Part shown: in pieces, positions 7,247 to 16,485 of the stretch
Position numbering within the stretch: position 1 is the stretch's first letter
Layout: each line of letters begins with the position of its first letter
Assembly: GCA_944321965.1 (NCBI GenBank)
Contig: CALUNH010000009.1
Location: 1 to 64,000 of the forward strand
Length of the DNA: 64,000 bases
Direction of reading: 5' to 3'
Source of the DNA: an uncultured Alistipes sp.
Lineage (GTDB): Bacteria; Bacteroidota; Bacteroidia; Bacteroidales; Rikenellaceae
Translations under genes and position numbers: made by a program
Notes under the pieces: generated by a model
The model's input: only the letters and a program-made list of their open reading frames with translations
Told to the model about the DNA's origin: nothing
Databases searched by the model: none

Positions 7247-10072
7247 TCAGGGAGCGGTGAGCCCCGGGATTCCGGTCCGCTTGTAGATCCGGAGGTTGTA
7301 GGTGAGCTGGAAGGCGACGTATCGTCCCACGGCGAGATTCGTGACGTAACGGAGCGTCGTGCCCGTCACGGAACGCTGGAACGTGGTGCTGTTCTGGTCG
7401 AGCAGGTCGTTGATTCCGACGCTGATCTCCCCGAGCCGGTTGCGGAAGAGCTTCACGCCCAGCAGGAGGTTGCAGATCAGCCGCTCTTCGAGGAACGGGT
7501 CGGTGATCCCGCGGTAGTTGTTGTAGTCGGCGTTGGCGCGGATGACGAACCGGTTGCGGATCACGAAGGTCGTTTCGGCCCGAGCCTGCTGGCTGAAGTA
7601 GGTGTTGTCGATCGATCGCACCTGCGAGGAGCTGCGGCTCTCCTGATAGCTTGCGGTGTAGCTGAGGCGGAAATCGACCGCTTCGGAGATGTTGCTGCCG
7701 AGCACGGCCCCGAGGTTGTAGGCGTTGTTTGTGAGCTGGTTCTGCACGCCGTTGATGATGCTGGGCAGGCGTCCCGTGGAGATTCCGGCCCGGAGGTTGA
7801 GGTTCGAGCGCAGCCAGCGCACCGGAAATCCGTAGTTGATCTGCGCCTGGAGGTTGCGGTATCCCGCGAGGTTGACCGGACGCACGAACTGGTTGCCTTC
7901 GCCCAGCAGGGTTCCCTCGTCGTCGATGACGAAGCCCGGCGTGTCGATCACCAATGAATCGGCAACGGTGTTGGGGCTGGCGGCGAACTCCGCCGAGAGG
8001 GTGAAGGTCCGGCCCCGTTCGGGGTTGGTGCGGATATACTGCCCCGAAAAACGGTGGGTGTAGACGGGTACGAGATCCGGGTTTCCGGCGACGACATTCT
8101 GCCGGTTCGTCGTGTTGACGATGTTCTGCAGGTCGGTGGCCCGGGGGTTCGACGTGCGCCCCGAAGCATTGAATTTCAGCGTATTGTTCCGATTGACGGC
8201 AATCTCCGCCACGGTGTTGTAGGTCAGGTTGTCGAATGCCGCTTCGGTCCGGGCCGGATAGGGGAAGGCATAGTCTCCCGAGAATCCGGCGTGCTGGTAG
8301 TAGAGCGTTGCGGCGACCTTGGTACTCCGGACCCGGTACTGTCCGGTCGCTCCCACGCGGTGGGTCAGGTACGAATAGTCGTATTCGGAGGACTGTTTGG
8401 GATTGCGCTCCGCGGGGAAGGTGTTCTCGGCGGTCAGCACGTAGGTGTTGCGATCGACGCTGTTGGCGGCATACGTGCAGCGGTATTCGAGATTCACGCG
8501 CACGTGTTTGGCCACCAGCCGCGAGTAGTTGACCGATCCGTAGACCTGGTAACTGGGCTGGTCGCGGTCCGTGCGTGTGATGTTGCGCGAGGAGTAGCGG
8601 GTCGTATCGCACGCCGTATCGTCCGGGTCCCGGAAGGTGTACTGCCGGGGCCGGTTCCACTGTTCGTTTCCGCGGTAGCTGCCGCCGACTCCGAAGGAGA
8701 GATTCTGCGACATCTTGCCCGGCAGGCGGTAGCGGTAGGTCAGCTGGTTCGAGAGGTTGAATCCCCGGCTGTCGTTGTCGCTGAAGTTGTGGCGGCGGTA
8801 GACGAAGCGGATGTCCTCTTCGGAGAATCGGTTGTCCGTCCGGCTGAGGAGTTCGCTCTGGTTGTCGTTGTCCTGGAAGCTGAACGACGTGCGCATCATC
8901 AGCGAATGGGACGGGTTTATCTTGTAGTCGATGCGCGAATTGAACCGGTGGTTGAGGTTCAGGGCCTGCGACGAGTTTTCGTCGTCGTAGAGGACCAGTT
9001 TGTCGGTCGACGTGAAACTCTGCTTTTCGGTCTGGCTGAGGTTGTGGTTGTCGGTGCGGTTGAAGAAGTAGCTGGCCGTGATTTTGGCCTTCGAGCCCCA
9101 GTCGTCGCTGTAATTGACCCCTAAGGCCTGGACCGTGGAGATTCCGGCCAGGGGTTTGACCATGAAGTTCTTGTTTGCGGCGGCGCCGTTCGTCTCCTCG
9201 GTGGTTCCGAGGATATCCTCGAAGGAGAAGTTCTGGCGGCTGACGTTGTTCACCAGTCCGATGACGGTGATGCGTCGGTCGTTGTCGAAGATGTTGGCAT
9301 TTCCGCCTCCGATGTACTTGTCGGGGATTCCGTAGGCGCCGTAGATGCGTCCGAAGGCCCCGCGGCGCTTGTCGGGTCGTGTGACGATGTTCAGGGCGGT
9401 GAACCCTTCTCCGGTATCCACCCCCGTGAATTCCGCCTGGTCGCCCTGGGAGTTGTAGATTTCGATGCTCTCGATCATGTCGGCGGGGATGTTGCGCACG
9501 GCCGACATGACGTCGTTCCCGAAGAATTCGCGTCCGTCGACATAGACCCGTTGGATGGATCGTCCCTGGGCGGCGATTCCGCTGTCGTCGATCTCCAGTC
9601 CGGGCATCTTCGAGAGGAGCGTCCCGGCATCGGTTCCGAATGCGACCTTGTAGGCGGCGGCGTGGTAGGAGAGCGTGTCTCCGTGGACCGAGGAGCGCAG
9701 GGCGGGGGTTTCGATCACCACGTCGTCGATGGCTTCGGCGCGGGGCGTCAGCCACAGCGAATCGAGCGTGACGAGGGTCTCTCCGACCTTCAGGTCGCGG
9801 CGCAGCGAGTCGTATCCCAATGATGTGAGAGTCAGCCGGTAGCTGCCTGCCGGGACGTGTTGGAATATGCCGCTCCCGTCTGTTCCCGAAGCGGTGTAGA
9901 GCGGTGCGGCGAGTGAATCGGTGCGGCTGCGCAGTTCGGCGACGGCCCCGATGACCGCCTCGCGTGTGGCGCGGTCGGCCACGCGGAAGCGGACGCTTCC
10001 CGACTGGGCCTTGATTCCCGAGACGAAGAGCAGCCCCCAGACGCCCAAAACAGCCGTTTTTCGCAGGTTCAT
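7247..10072 (-). CDS. TonB-dependent outer-membrane receptor
   Basis: 941 aa. A signal peptide (MNLRKTAVLGVWGLLFVSG...KAQ) precedes a carboxypeptidase-regulatory-like domain (about 25-110). The plug region (about 110-230) includes DVVIETPALRSS, a KMPGLEID segment and a VYVDGREFFG motif. The rest is a large beta-barrel of the OMP_b-brl_3 type, rich in aromatic, Arg and Asn strands. No SusD partner follows, so it is not an obvious glycan importer; iron, peptide or another ligand is possible. It is transcribed divergently from the sulfatase-maturating enzyme, with their -7 elements forming an inverted repeat (10095-10149). That suggests coordinated control, but a functional link is not shown. 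Confidence 0.85.
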   Translation of the reverse strand: MNLRKTAVLGVWGLLFVSGIKAQSGSVRFRVADRATREAVIGAVAELRSRTDSLAAPLYTASGTDGSGIFQHVPAGSYRLTLTSLGYDSLRRDLKVGETLVTLDSLWLTPRAEAIDDVVIETPALRSSVHGDTLSYHAAAYKVAFGTDAGTLLSKMPGLEIDDSGIAAQGRSIQRVYVDGREFFGNDVMSAVRNIPADMIESIEIYNSQGDQAEFTGVDTGEGFTALNIVTRPDKRRGAFGRIYGAYGIPDKYIGGGNANIFDNDRRITVIGLVNNVSRQNFSFEDILGTTEETNGAAANKNFMVKPLAGISTVQALGVNYSDDWGSKAKITASYFFNRTDNHNLSQTEKQSFTSTDKLVLYDDENSSQALNLNHRFNSRIDYKINPSHSLMMRTSFSFQDNDNQSELLSRTDNRFSEEDIRFVYRRHNFSDNDSRGFNLSNQLTYRYRLPGKMSQNLSFGVGGSYRGNEQWNRPRQYTFRDPDDTACDTTRYSSRNITRTDRDQPSYQVYGSVNYSRLVAKHVRVNLEYRCTYAANSVDRNTYVLTAENTFPAERNPKQSSEYDYSYLTHRVGATGQYRVRSTKVAATLYYQHAGFSGDYAFPYPARTEAAFDNLTYNTVAEIAVNRNNTLKFNASGRTSNPRATDLQNIVNTTNRQNVVAGNPDLVPVYTHRFSGQYIRTNPERGRTFTLSAEFAASPNTVADSLVIDTPGFVIDDEGTLLGEGNQFVRPVNLAGYRNLQAQINYGFPVRWLRSNLNLRAGISTGRLPSIINGVQNQLTNNAYNLGAVLGSNISEAVDFRLSYTASYQESRSSSQVRSIDNTYFSQQARAETTFVIRNRFVIRANADYNNYRGITDPFLEERLICNLLLGVKLFRNRLGEISVGINDLLDQNSTTFQRSVTGTTLRYVTNLAVGRYVAFQLTYNLRIYKRTGIPGLTAP

Positions 10073-10094
10073 CGTGTGGAGAGTGGTTTCGTGT

Positions 10095-10149
10095 GATAAA
10101 GATAGTGTTTTTTATGGGGCCGGAGGTTTTATTTTTCACTATCTTTGTC
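10095..10149. promoter_or_regulatory. Divergent promoters forming an inverted repeat
   Basis: GATAAAGATAGTG (10095-10107) and CACTATCTTTGTC (10137-10149) are inverted copies (12 of 13). The plus arm holds TATCTTTG at 10140-10147 for the maturase. The minus arm holds TATCTTTA for the TonB receptor, about 25 bases before its ATG. Confidence 0.65.
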
Positions 10150-10198
10150 GAAATAAATCCGAAAAAATCCCGAATCATTTCGTAAAGGAGACCCAGCG

Positions 10199-11461
10199 AT
10201 GAAGAACAAGGATATTTTCACATTCCGGGACGCCGAGAAGCAGGTGGGGCCGGTTGCCTTCACGACGATGCTCAAACCGGCAGGTTCGACCTGCAACCTC
10301 GACTGCCACTATTGCTACTACCTGGACAAGGCCGTCCAGTACGGCGGCCGGCAGGCGGTGATGAGCGACGAGCTGCTGGAACTCTACATCCGGCAATACA
10401 TCGAGGCCAACCAGGTGGATACGGTTCAGTTCTGCTGGCACGGCGGCGAGCCGCTGCTGCTGGGAATTGATTTCTATCGGAAGGCAATGGCCCTTCAGGA
10501 AAAGTATGCGGACGGCAAACGGATCGAAAACACGCTGCAGACCAACGGCACGCTGGTCGACGGGGCGTGGTGCGACCTTTTTGCGGGGAACAACTTCCTG
10601 GTGGGGATCTCGCTCGACGGCCCGCAGGACATCCACGATTCGTTCCGCGTAACGAAGGGCGGTCGGCCGACCTTCGAGCGGGTGATGCAGACGATTTCGA
10701 TGTTCCGGCACGGCGGCGTGGAGTACAACACGCTGAGTGTCGTGAACCGCCGTTGCGAGGGACGTGGCGGGGAGATTTACCGCTTCTTCCGCGACGAGGT
10801 GCACAGCCAATACATGCAGTTCCTGCCGGCCGTGGAGCATGTGGTCGACGTGGAGGGTTTCCACCGTCCGCTGATCGTCTCGCCCGAGCGCGAGGGGGCG
10901 CGGCTGGCCGAATGGTCCGTCACGGCCAAGGGCTACGGGAGATTTTTGTGTGATATTTTCGACGAATGGGTCGTGAGCGACGTGGGCCGGACCTTCGTGC
11001 AGATGTTCGATGCCACGCTGGCGCAGTGGTGCGGGGTGCAGCCGGGGGTCTGTTCGATGGGCGAGACGTGCGGTGACGCACTGGTCGTCGAGCACAACGG
11101 CGATGTCTATTCGTGCGACCACTTCGTCTATCCGGAATACCTGCTGGGCAACATCCGCGAGACGACGCTGGCGGAGATCTACCGTTCGAAGAAGCGCCGC
11201 GACTTCGGGCTGGCGAAGCGCAATGCGCTGCCTGCGGAGTGTTTGCGGTGCAAATACTACTTTGCGTGCCGGGGGGAATGCCCGAAGCACCGCTTCGAGA
11301 CGGGTTCGGACGGGTGCCGCAAGAATTCGCTCTGCGAGGGGCTGCAGGCCTACTTCCGTCATGCGGAACCCTACATGGATCAGATGCGCGACCTGTTGTC
11401 GAAGCAGCAGTCCCCGGCGTGGGTCATGCCCTTTGCCCGCAAGCGCATGGGGCTGATGTAG
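10199..11461 (+). CDS. Anaerobic sulfatase-maturating enzyme (radical SAM)
   Basis: 420 aa, close to the usual anSME length. The radical-SAM cluster motif is C32-x3-C36-x2-C39 (CNLDCHYC), followed by the conserved FCWHGGEPLL and TNGTLV. The C-terminal half carries the cysteine-rich SPASM region for two auxiliary [4Fe-4S] clusters (CSMGETCG, YSCDHFVYPEYLLGN, then CLRCKYYFACRGECPKHR). The enzyme oxidises the active-site Cys or Ser of sulfatases to formylglycine in the cytoplasm. A Cys-type sulfatase is encoded at 34967-36664 in this window and is a plausible client. The start has a good AAAGGAG site and the TATCTTTG element at 10140. Confidence 0.93.
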   Translation: MKNKDIFTFRDAEKQVGPVAFTTMLKPAGSTCNLDCHYCYYLDKAVQYGGRQAVMSDELLELYIRQYIEANQVDTVQFCWHGGEPLLLGIDFYRKAMALQEKYADGKRIENTLQTNGTLVDGAWCDLFAGNNFLVGISLDGPQDIHDSFRVTKGGRPTFERVMQTISMFRHGGVEYNTLSVVNRRCEGRGGEIYRFFRDEVHSQYMQFLPAVEHVVDVEGFHRPLIVSPEREGARLAEWSVTAKGYGRFLCDIFDEWVVSDVGRTFVQMFDATLAQWCGVQPGVCSMGETCGDALVVEHNGDVYSCDHFVYPEYLLGNIRETTLAEIYRSKKRRDFGLAKRNALPAECLRCKYYFACRGECPKHRFETGSDGCRKNSLCEGLQAYFRHAEPYMDQMRDLLSKQQSPAWVMPFARKRMGLM

Positions 11462-11530
11462 GGGAGCGGTTCCCGGGGAGGGAAAGGATGCCGGATGCCG
11501 CACGACCGCTTCCGGGCGCGGTAAAAACGG

Positions 11531-11565
11531 AAAAGGGGAGACTTCCAACGAAGGTCTCCCCTTTT
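11531..11565. terminator. Bidirectional terminator between the maturase gene and rnpB
   Basis: AAAAGGGGAGAC ... GTCTCCCCTTTT forms a strong hairpin (11531-11542 with 11554-11565) bounded by A and T runs, so it can stop transcription from both sides. Confidence 0.85.
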
Positions 11566-11570
11566 GTGCT

Positions 11571-11982
11571 TGCAGGTCCTGTAAGCCGGGTTCTGTTCCC
11601 GGAGCGAACCCCGGGCCTCTGTCATTTATCTACGACGGCAGTCACCTGCCGCCTCCAGCAACCTACCCCCCGGCATCGGACGAGCAACCCTTCATTGCCG
11701 GTATACATGGTCTTGCAACCCACGGGACGTACGGCCGGATGACATCACTGCCTCCGCGGTGGGCTCTTACCCCGCCTTTTCACCCTTGCCGATCGGAAAT
11801 TCCGGGCGATGGATCCTGCAGCCTTTCGGCCTTTCGGCCCCACCCGGACGCCTTTACCGGCGGTTGTTTTCTGTTACGCTCCCATGACCTTACGGCCATC
11901 AAGTCGTTAGCTTGCGTGGCGCTCTGTGTTGCCCGGACTTTCCTCCCCCGGCCAGCGGCCGGCAGCGACAGAGCGGACCTGC
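11571..11982 (-). ncRNA. rnpB: RNase P RNA, bacterial type A
   Basis: Read on the minus strand, GCAGGTCC near 11979 (5' end) pairs with GGACCTGC at 11572-11579 (3' end), forming helix P1. The conserved 5' core GAGGAAAGTCCGGGC is at 11931-11945, the CR-IV motif AGATAAATGAC at 11621-11631, and the 3' core ACAGAACCCGGCTTA at 11582-11596. This is the catalytic RNA that matures tRNA 5' ends. About 410 nt is plausible for Bacteroidota. A TATCTTTG promoter element lies just upstream (11987-11994) and a hairpin terminator just downstream. Confidence 0.95.
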
Positions 11983-11986
11983 GGGG

Positions 11987-11994
11987 CAAAGATA
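11987..11994 (-). promoter_or_regulatory. -7 promoter element of rnpB
   Basis: Perfect TATCTTTG on the minus strand, 5-12 bases before the predicted 5' end of the RNase P RNA. Confidence 0.75.
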
Positions 11995-12192
11995 GGGAAA
12001 AAATGCGGGATTGGGTGTGTTGAAGGAAGATTTTCCGTCGCAGGGCGGGTGTCGGTCGTGCACTCGCGGCTTGCAGCCGTGTTTGCAGATTGGCCCTCCC
12101 CTCAAAAAATCCCTGCCTTGGCGGGGATTGCGGCGGAGTGCAGCCCGGACGGCTCCATTTTTGCCCTCTTTGCTGCCGTATCCCACCCTTAA

Positions 12193-12227
12193 TTTTCAAT
12201 TGTCCATTTTCAATTGTCCATTCTCAA
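12193..12227. repeat. Short tandem repeat (14-bp unit)
   Basis: TTTTCAATTGTCCA occurs twice in tandem (12193-12206, 12207-12220), followed by a degenerate partial copy (TTCTCAA). It lies at the very end of the aldehyde dehydrogenase gene. A+T-rich CAATTG-type repeats like this are often seen between Bacteroidota genes; their role is unknown. Confidence 0.7.
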
Positions 12228-13606
12228 AGGATTCTCTTCACCCAGCGGAATCCCCTGTAGGGCGGGTAGCGGAACGGCAGGTCGAAACGTTTGGGCGTGA
12301 TGACGACGGCCCGGCGATGGGAGAACGCCTCGAAACTTTCGCGTCCGTGATAGTGTCCCATGCCCGAGTTCCCGACGCCGCCGAACGGCAGCTGGTCGTT
12401 GGCGATGTGCATGATCGTGTCGTTGAGGCACGCCCCGCCCGACGATGTGCGCCGCAACACCTCCCGTCCGGCCGCTTCCGGACCGAAATAGTAGAGGGCG
12501 AGCGGTTTTTCACGCCCGGTGACGAACTCCACCGCCTCGTCGATCCGCTCGAAGGTCAGCATCGGCAGGACCGGTCCGAAGATCTCCTCCCGCATGACCG
12601 GAGCCGCGGGATCGACCTCCGCGAGCAGCGTCGGTTCGATATAGCGTTCCGCGGCGTCCGTACGTCCTCCGACCAGCACCTTCCCCTGCGGGATGTACCC
12701 GGCGACCCGCTCGAAGGCGCGGTCGTTGACCAGCCGCACGTAGTGGGGGCTCTGGCGGGCATCCTCGCCGTGCAGCCGTTGCAGGGCCTCCTTGTAGGCC
12801 TTGACGAAGGGCTCCTGCAGCGAGCGGTGGATGAGCAGGTGGTCGGGGGCAATGCAGGTCTGCCCGGCGTTGAGTGTCTTGCCCCAGGCGATGCGGCGGG
12901 CCGCCACGTCGATGTCGGCGCCGCGGTCGACGATGCAGGGGCTCTTGCCGCCGAGTTCGAGCACCACGGGGGTCAGGTGCCGTGCCGCAGCCTCCATCAC
13001 CTGCCGCCCCAGGTCGGGACTTCCCGTGAAGAAGATCACGTCCCAGCGCATCTCGAAGAGTTTGCGGTTCACCTCGCGGTTGCCCTGCACGACGGCGACA
13101 TACTCCTCGTCGAAGATCTCGCGGATCATCGCCTCGATCGTGCGGGCGACGGTCGGCGTGTAGGGCGAAGGTTTCAGCATCGCGGTGCAGCCTGCCGAGA
13201 TGGCGCCCACGAGGGGGTTCAGCAGCAGCTGCACGGGATAGTTCCACGGCGCGACGATGAGCGCCTGCCCGAGGGGTTCGGCGAGGATGCGGCTCTTCGA
13301 GGGCAGGAGCTTGAGCGGTGTCGGACGGCTTTCGGGACGCATCCACGCCCGCAGGTGGCGCAGGTGGTGCCGGATCTCGCCCCGCACGATGCTCAACTCC
13401 GTGAGCATGGCCTCCTCGCAGGATTTGTGCAGGTCCTGCCACAGGGCGTCGCAGAGCCGCTTCTCCCAGTTGACGAGTGCCGCATCGAAGCGCCGGAGCA
13501 TCGTGCGGCGGAACTTTTCGGGGAGCGTGGCTCCCGAACGGAAACAGGCTTTCTGGGCAGCGGCAAGAGCCTCGATGCGCTCCGCAGGGGTATTTTCGAG
13601 CTTCAT
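12224..13606 (-). CDS. NAD(P)-dependent aldehyde dehydrogenase
   Basis: 460 aa, the length of class-3-type (short) aldehyde dehydrogenases. The cofactor-binding region shows APWNYPVQLLLNPLVGA and FTGSPDLGRQV. The general base is E217 in VVLELGGKSP and the catalytic nucleophile is C251 in NAGQTCIAPDH. EIFGPVLPML and a late FGGVGNSGMGHYHG are also present. It oxidises an aldehyde to the acid in the cytoplasm; the substrate is unknown, with long-chain fatty aldehydes typical of this subclass. It starts 11 bases after the SDR gene, so the two may work in sequence on an alcohol and aldehyde. The upstream frame extension to 14407 is antisense-frame noise inside the SDR gene; the ATG at 13606 is the family start. 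Confidence 0.9.
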   Translation of the reverse strand: MKLENTPAERIEALAAAQKACFRSGATLPEKFRRTMLRRFDAALVNWEKRLCDALWQDLHKSCEEAMLTELSIVRGEIRHHLRHLRAWMRPESRPTPLKLLPSKSRILAEPLGQALIVAPWNYPVQLLLNPLVGAISAGCTAMLKPSPYTPTVARTIEAMIREIFDEEYVAVVQGNREVNRKLFEMRWDVIFFTGSPDLGRQVMEAAARHLTPVVLELGGKSPCIVDRGADIDVAARRIAWGKTLNAGQTCIAPDHLLIHRSLQEPFVKAYKEALQRLHGEDARQSPHYVRLVNDRAFERVAGYIPQGKVLVGGRTDAAERYIEPTLLAEVDPAAPVMREEIFGPVLPMLTFERIDEAVEFVTGREKPLALYYFGPEAAGREVLRRTSSGGACLNDTIMHIANDQLPFGGVGNSGMGHYHGRESFEAFSHRRAVVITPKRFDLPFRYPPYRGFRWVKRIL

Positions 13607-13617
13607 GGCGGGAAAGA

Positions 13618-14427
13618 TTATTTGCGTCCGGTGAAATGGTCCATCGTGTGGTAAATCCCGGCCCAGTGTCCGATGATGCGGTCGAACCACGAGGTCGGCA
13701 GGATGCCCTGCGCGAAGCGGATCAGGTGGAATCCCCAGGGGATTCCGCGGAAATCGCGGTTGCGTTCGATGGCGCGGATGATCTTCCGGGCGGTCTTCTC
13801 GGGATCGAGGATCGGCACGAGGCGCGAGCGCACGCCGCGGAACATGCCCGTGTCGATGTAGTAGGGGGCGACGGTCGTGACGTGCACGCCGCTGCGGGCC
13901 TCCTGCAGTTCGATGCGCAGGGAGTCGGACCATCCGATGACGGCCCATTTGCTGGCGGCATAGACCGACATGCGGGGGTTCGAGATCATGCCCGCGGCCG
14001 AGGCGATGTTGCAGACGTGCCCCTCGTTGCGGGCGATCATCGCGGGCAGCACCTCCCGGGCGAGGAGCATCGGGGCCGAGGCGTTGACGGCCATCGTGCG
14101 TTCGATCTCCGCGACGCTCTGCTGCTCGAAGGTCTTGTTGCCGGTGATGATTCCGGCGCAGTTGATCAGGATGTCGACCGCTCCGCACTCCCGGCAGGTC
14201 CGGGCATGGGTTTCGGCGATCTGCTGCGGGTCGGAGACATCGACGCGGTATCCGGCCGTGCGCTCCGGGGCGCCGTATGCGGCGAGCGAGGCCGCGATGT
14301 TCTGTTCGTTGATGTCCCAGACGACGACCTTCCGGGCACCCCGTTCGAGTGCCAGCCGTCCCATGATGCGTCCGATGCCCGATCCGGCACCGGTAATCAG
14401 CACGCATTTATCCTTGATTCGGGTCAT
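13618..14427 (-). CDS. Short-chain dehydrogenase/reductase
   Basis: 269 aa. The Rossmann glycine motif is ITGAGSGIG at 11-19, NCAG is at 89-92, and the catalytic set is S143, Y156 and K160 (YAASK), as in classical SDRs. The C-terminus is longer than in minimal SDRs and hydrophobic (WGFHLIRFAQGILPTSWFDRIIG), suggesting membrane association or a lipid-like substrate. The ATG at 14427 is chosen: it overlaps the batB-like gene by 20 bases, whereas the alternative at 14454 would overlap by 47. It lies at the 3' end of the moxR-bat operon and is followed closely by the aldehyde dehydrogenase. Confidence 0.88.
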   Translation of the reverse strand: MTRIKDKCVLITGAGSGIGRIMGRLALERGARKVVVWDINEQNIAASLAAYGAPERTAGYRVDVSDPQQIAETHARTCRECGAVDILINCAGIITGNKTFEQQSVAEIERTMAVNASAPMLLAREVLPAMIARNEGHVCNIASAAGMISNPRMSVYAASKWAVIGWSDSLRIELQEARSGVHVTTVAPYYIDTGMFRGVRSRLVPILDPEKTARKIIRAIERNRDFRGIPWGFHLIRFAQGILPTSWFDRIIGHWAGIYHTMDHFTGRK

Positions 14428-15469
14428 AGCGGATTCCCGGAATCTGTTTTTCACGAAAAATATTCAGGTGCGCCAGCAGGGGGTTGCGGCGGTCGAGGAT
14501 GAGGAACTCCGCCAGCAGCAGCACCAGTGCCGCAATCAGCAGATACTGATACTGTTCGTTGAACTCCTCGAAACGGATGGTCGAGAGCTCGGTCTTTTCC
14601 ATTTCGTTGATGGCCTTGACGATCTCGTCCAGTCCGATGGACTGTTTCGTGGCGCGCACGTAGGCGCCTCCGGTGATGTCGGCGATTTGGGCGAGCATCT
14701 CCTCGTTGAGTTTCGAGACGACCATCTCGCCGTTTTCATCCTGGATGAACTCGCCGCCGATCTGAATCGGGGCGCCCTCGGGGGTTCCGATTCCGATGGT
14801 GAAGATCCGCACGCCCTGCCGGGCGGCGCGTTCGGCGACGGCGATGGCGTCGTCCTCGTGGTTTTCACCGTCGGTGATGAGGATGATGACCCTTCCGTGG
14901 CTCTGCTCCGTATTGCTGGAGAAGGCCAGCAGGGCCTGTTCCAGGGCCTTTCCGATGGCCGTACCCTGCACCGGGACCAGCGAGGGGTCGATCTTCCGGG
15001 CGAAGGCCCTTGCCATGCGGTAGTCCGACGTAATGGGCAGCTGCACCTTGGGTTCCCCGGCGAAGACGACCAGCCCGACCCGATCCTGCTGCAAGCCCTC
15101 GAAGAGTTTGCCGATGGCGTATTTGGTCCGTTCGAGGCGGTTGGGTTCGAAATCCTCGGCGAGCATCGAGTTCGAGACGTCGACCGTGAGCATCATTTCG
15201 ATTCCCCGGGTCTTCTCCTCGCGGAGTTTCGATCCGAACTGGGGGCGTGCCGCGGCGAAGATCAGGCACAGGAGGGCGAGGCTGAAGAGGATGAAGCGGA
15301 GGGTTACGCGCCCGGTCGAGACTTCGGGCATCAGCTCCTCCAGGATGGCCGGATGCCCGAACCGTTCGAGTCTTTTGCGGCGCCGGTGCGCGGCGAGCCA
15401 GAAGAGTGCCGCGAAGAGCGGCAGCACCACGAGGAGCCAGAGATATTGCGGGTTTGCGAATCGGAACAT
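14408..15469 (-). CDS. batB: BatB-like von Willebrand factor A membrane protein
   Basis: 353 aa. Two N-terminal membrane helices (8-27, 57-74) are followed by a VWA domain with a complete MIDAS start, D97-x-S99-x-S101 (DVSNS), then ITDGENHEDD. A C-terminal membrane helix (about 308-328) follows. Known Bacteroides BatB proteins belong to the aerotolerance (bat) operon and act at the cytoplasmic membrane; the molecular role is unresolved. The order after BatA (13-base gap) matches the canonical batA-batB arrangement. batD is not in the following position, which is taken by the SDR gene. Confidence 0.87.
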   Translation of the reverse strand: MFRFANPQYLWLLVVLPLFAALFWLAAHRRRKRLERFGHPAILEELMPEVSTGRVTLRFILFSLALLCLIFAAARPQFGSKLREEKTRGIEMMLTVDVSNSMLAEDFEPNRLERTKYAIGKLFEGLQQDRVGLVVFAGEPKVQLPITSDYRMARAFARKIDPSLVPVQGTAIGKALEQALLAFSSNTEQSHGRVIILITDGENHEDDAIAVAERAARQGVRIFTIGIGTPEGAPIQIGGEFIQDENGEMVVSKLNEEMLAQIADITGGAYVRATKQSIGLDEIVKAINEMEKTELSTIRFEEFNEQYQYLLIAALVLLLAEFLILDRRNPLLAHLNIFREKQIPGIRYDPNQG

Positions 15470-15482
15470 GACGGAGCGGTTT

Positions 15483-16472
15483 TTACGGGATGCGTTTCAG
15501 AACGAGGTTCGAGAGGAGGAACTCCAGGGCGAGGAGCCCTATGGCCGCGAGCACCCAGTGAAGGAACAACTCGTGGTAGGAGATGTGTTCGAGGAGCTCG
15601 ACCTTGCTCTTTTCGAGTTGGTTGATTTCGTCGTAGATGGCCTTGAGTTTGGCGTTGTCCGTGGCGCGGAAGTATTTTCCGCCGGTCATTTCGGCCATGG
15701 CCGTGAGGGTTTTCTCGTCGATCTCGACCTTCTGTTTGACGTAGGTGATGTTTCCGAACATGTCCACGGCCGGGTAGGGGGCCATGCCCCTGGTTCCCAC
15801 GCCGATCGTGTAGACGCGGATGTTCTGGGCCTTGGCGATTTCGGCGGCGGTCAGGGGGGTGATTTCTCCGCGGTTGTTCACGCCGTCGGTGAGCAGGATC
15901 ACGACCTTCGACTTGGCGTCGCTTTCGCGCAGGCGGTTGATGGCCGTGGCGAGTCCGTTTCCGATGGCCGTTCCGCTGTCGTCGATCAGCCCGCTGCGGA
16001 TCCGCGACAGCAGGGTCTGGAGCGTGCTCTGGTCTGTCGTCAGGGGGCTTTGCGTGAAGGCTTCGGCGGCGAAGGCCACCAGTCCGATGCGGTCGCCGTA
16101 CCGGTCTGCGATGAAGGATCCGGCGACTTCCTTGGCGGCCGTGATGCGGTCGGGCTGGAAGTCCCGGGCCAGCATCGAGGCCGAGACGTCGATGGCCAGC
16201 ATGATGTCGATGCCTTCGGTGTTGGTCGAGGTGTTCTGCTCGACGTCCTGCGGGCGGGCCAGGGCGACGACGAGCAGGGCGAAGGCTGCCGTGCGGAGTG
16301 CGAAGGGCAGATGGCGCAGGTAGTAGCGCACCGTGCGCGGGGCGTTCGCCACGCCGCGGATGCTCGAAATCTGGATGGCGGCACCTCCCTGCAGGGTCCG
16401 CCACACGTAGTAGCCGATCATCGGGACGATGAGTACGAGCAGCCACAGATAATAGGGTGAAGCGAAATGCAT
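15483..16472 (-). CDS. batA: BatA-like von Willebrand factor A membrane protein
   Basis: 329 aa. Membrane helices lie at about 7-23 and 58-72, followed by a VWA domain with MIDAS residues in DVSAS (95-99), LLTDGVNNRG, and a C-terminal helix (HWVLAAIGLLALEFLLSNLVL). The N-terminal BatA signature FASPYYLWLL is present. It is paired with BatB in membrane complexes linked to oxidative-stress tolerance in Bacteroides. It lies 13 bases after the TPR gene. Confidence 0.87.
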   Translation of the reverse strand: MHFASPYYLWLLVLIVPMIGYYVWRTLQGGAAIQISSIRGVANAPRTVRYYLRHLPFALRTAAFALLVVALARPQDVEQNTSTNTEGIDIMLAIDVSASMLARDFQPDRITAAKEVAGSFIADRYGDRIGLVAFAAEAFTQSPLTTDQSTLQTLLSRIRSGLIDDSGTAIGNGLATAINRLRESDAKSKVVILLTDGVNNRGEITPLTAAEIAKAQNIRVYTIGVGTRGMAPYPAVDMFGNITYVKQKVEIDEKTLTAMAEMTGGKYFRATDNAKLKAIYDEINQLEKSKVELLEHISYHELFLHWVLAAIGLLALEFLLSNLVLKRIP

Positions 16473-16485
16473 GGTTTACGACTTT

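Noticed and set aside
7146..10178. A 1010-codon minus-strand frame across the TonB receptor
   Set aside because: It is a shadow in another frame with Arg/Pro/His-rich composition and no domains. The 941-residue frame in the same strand has full receptor features.
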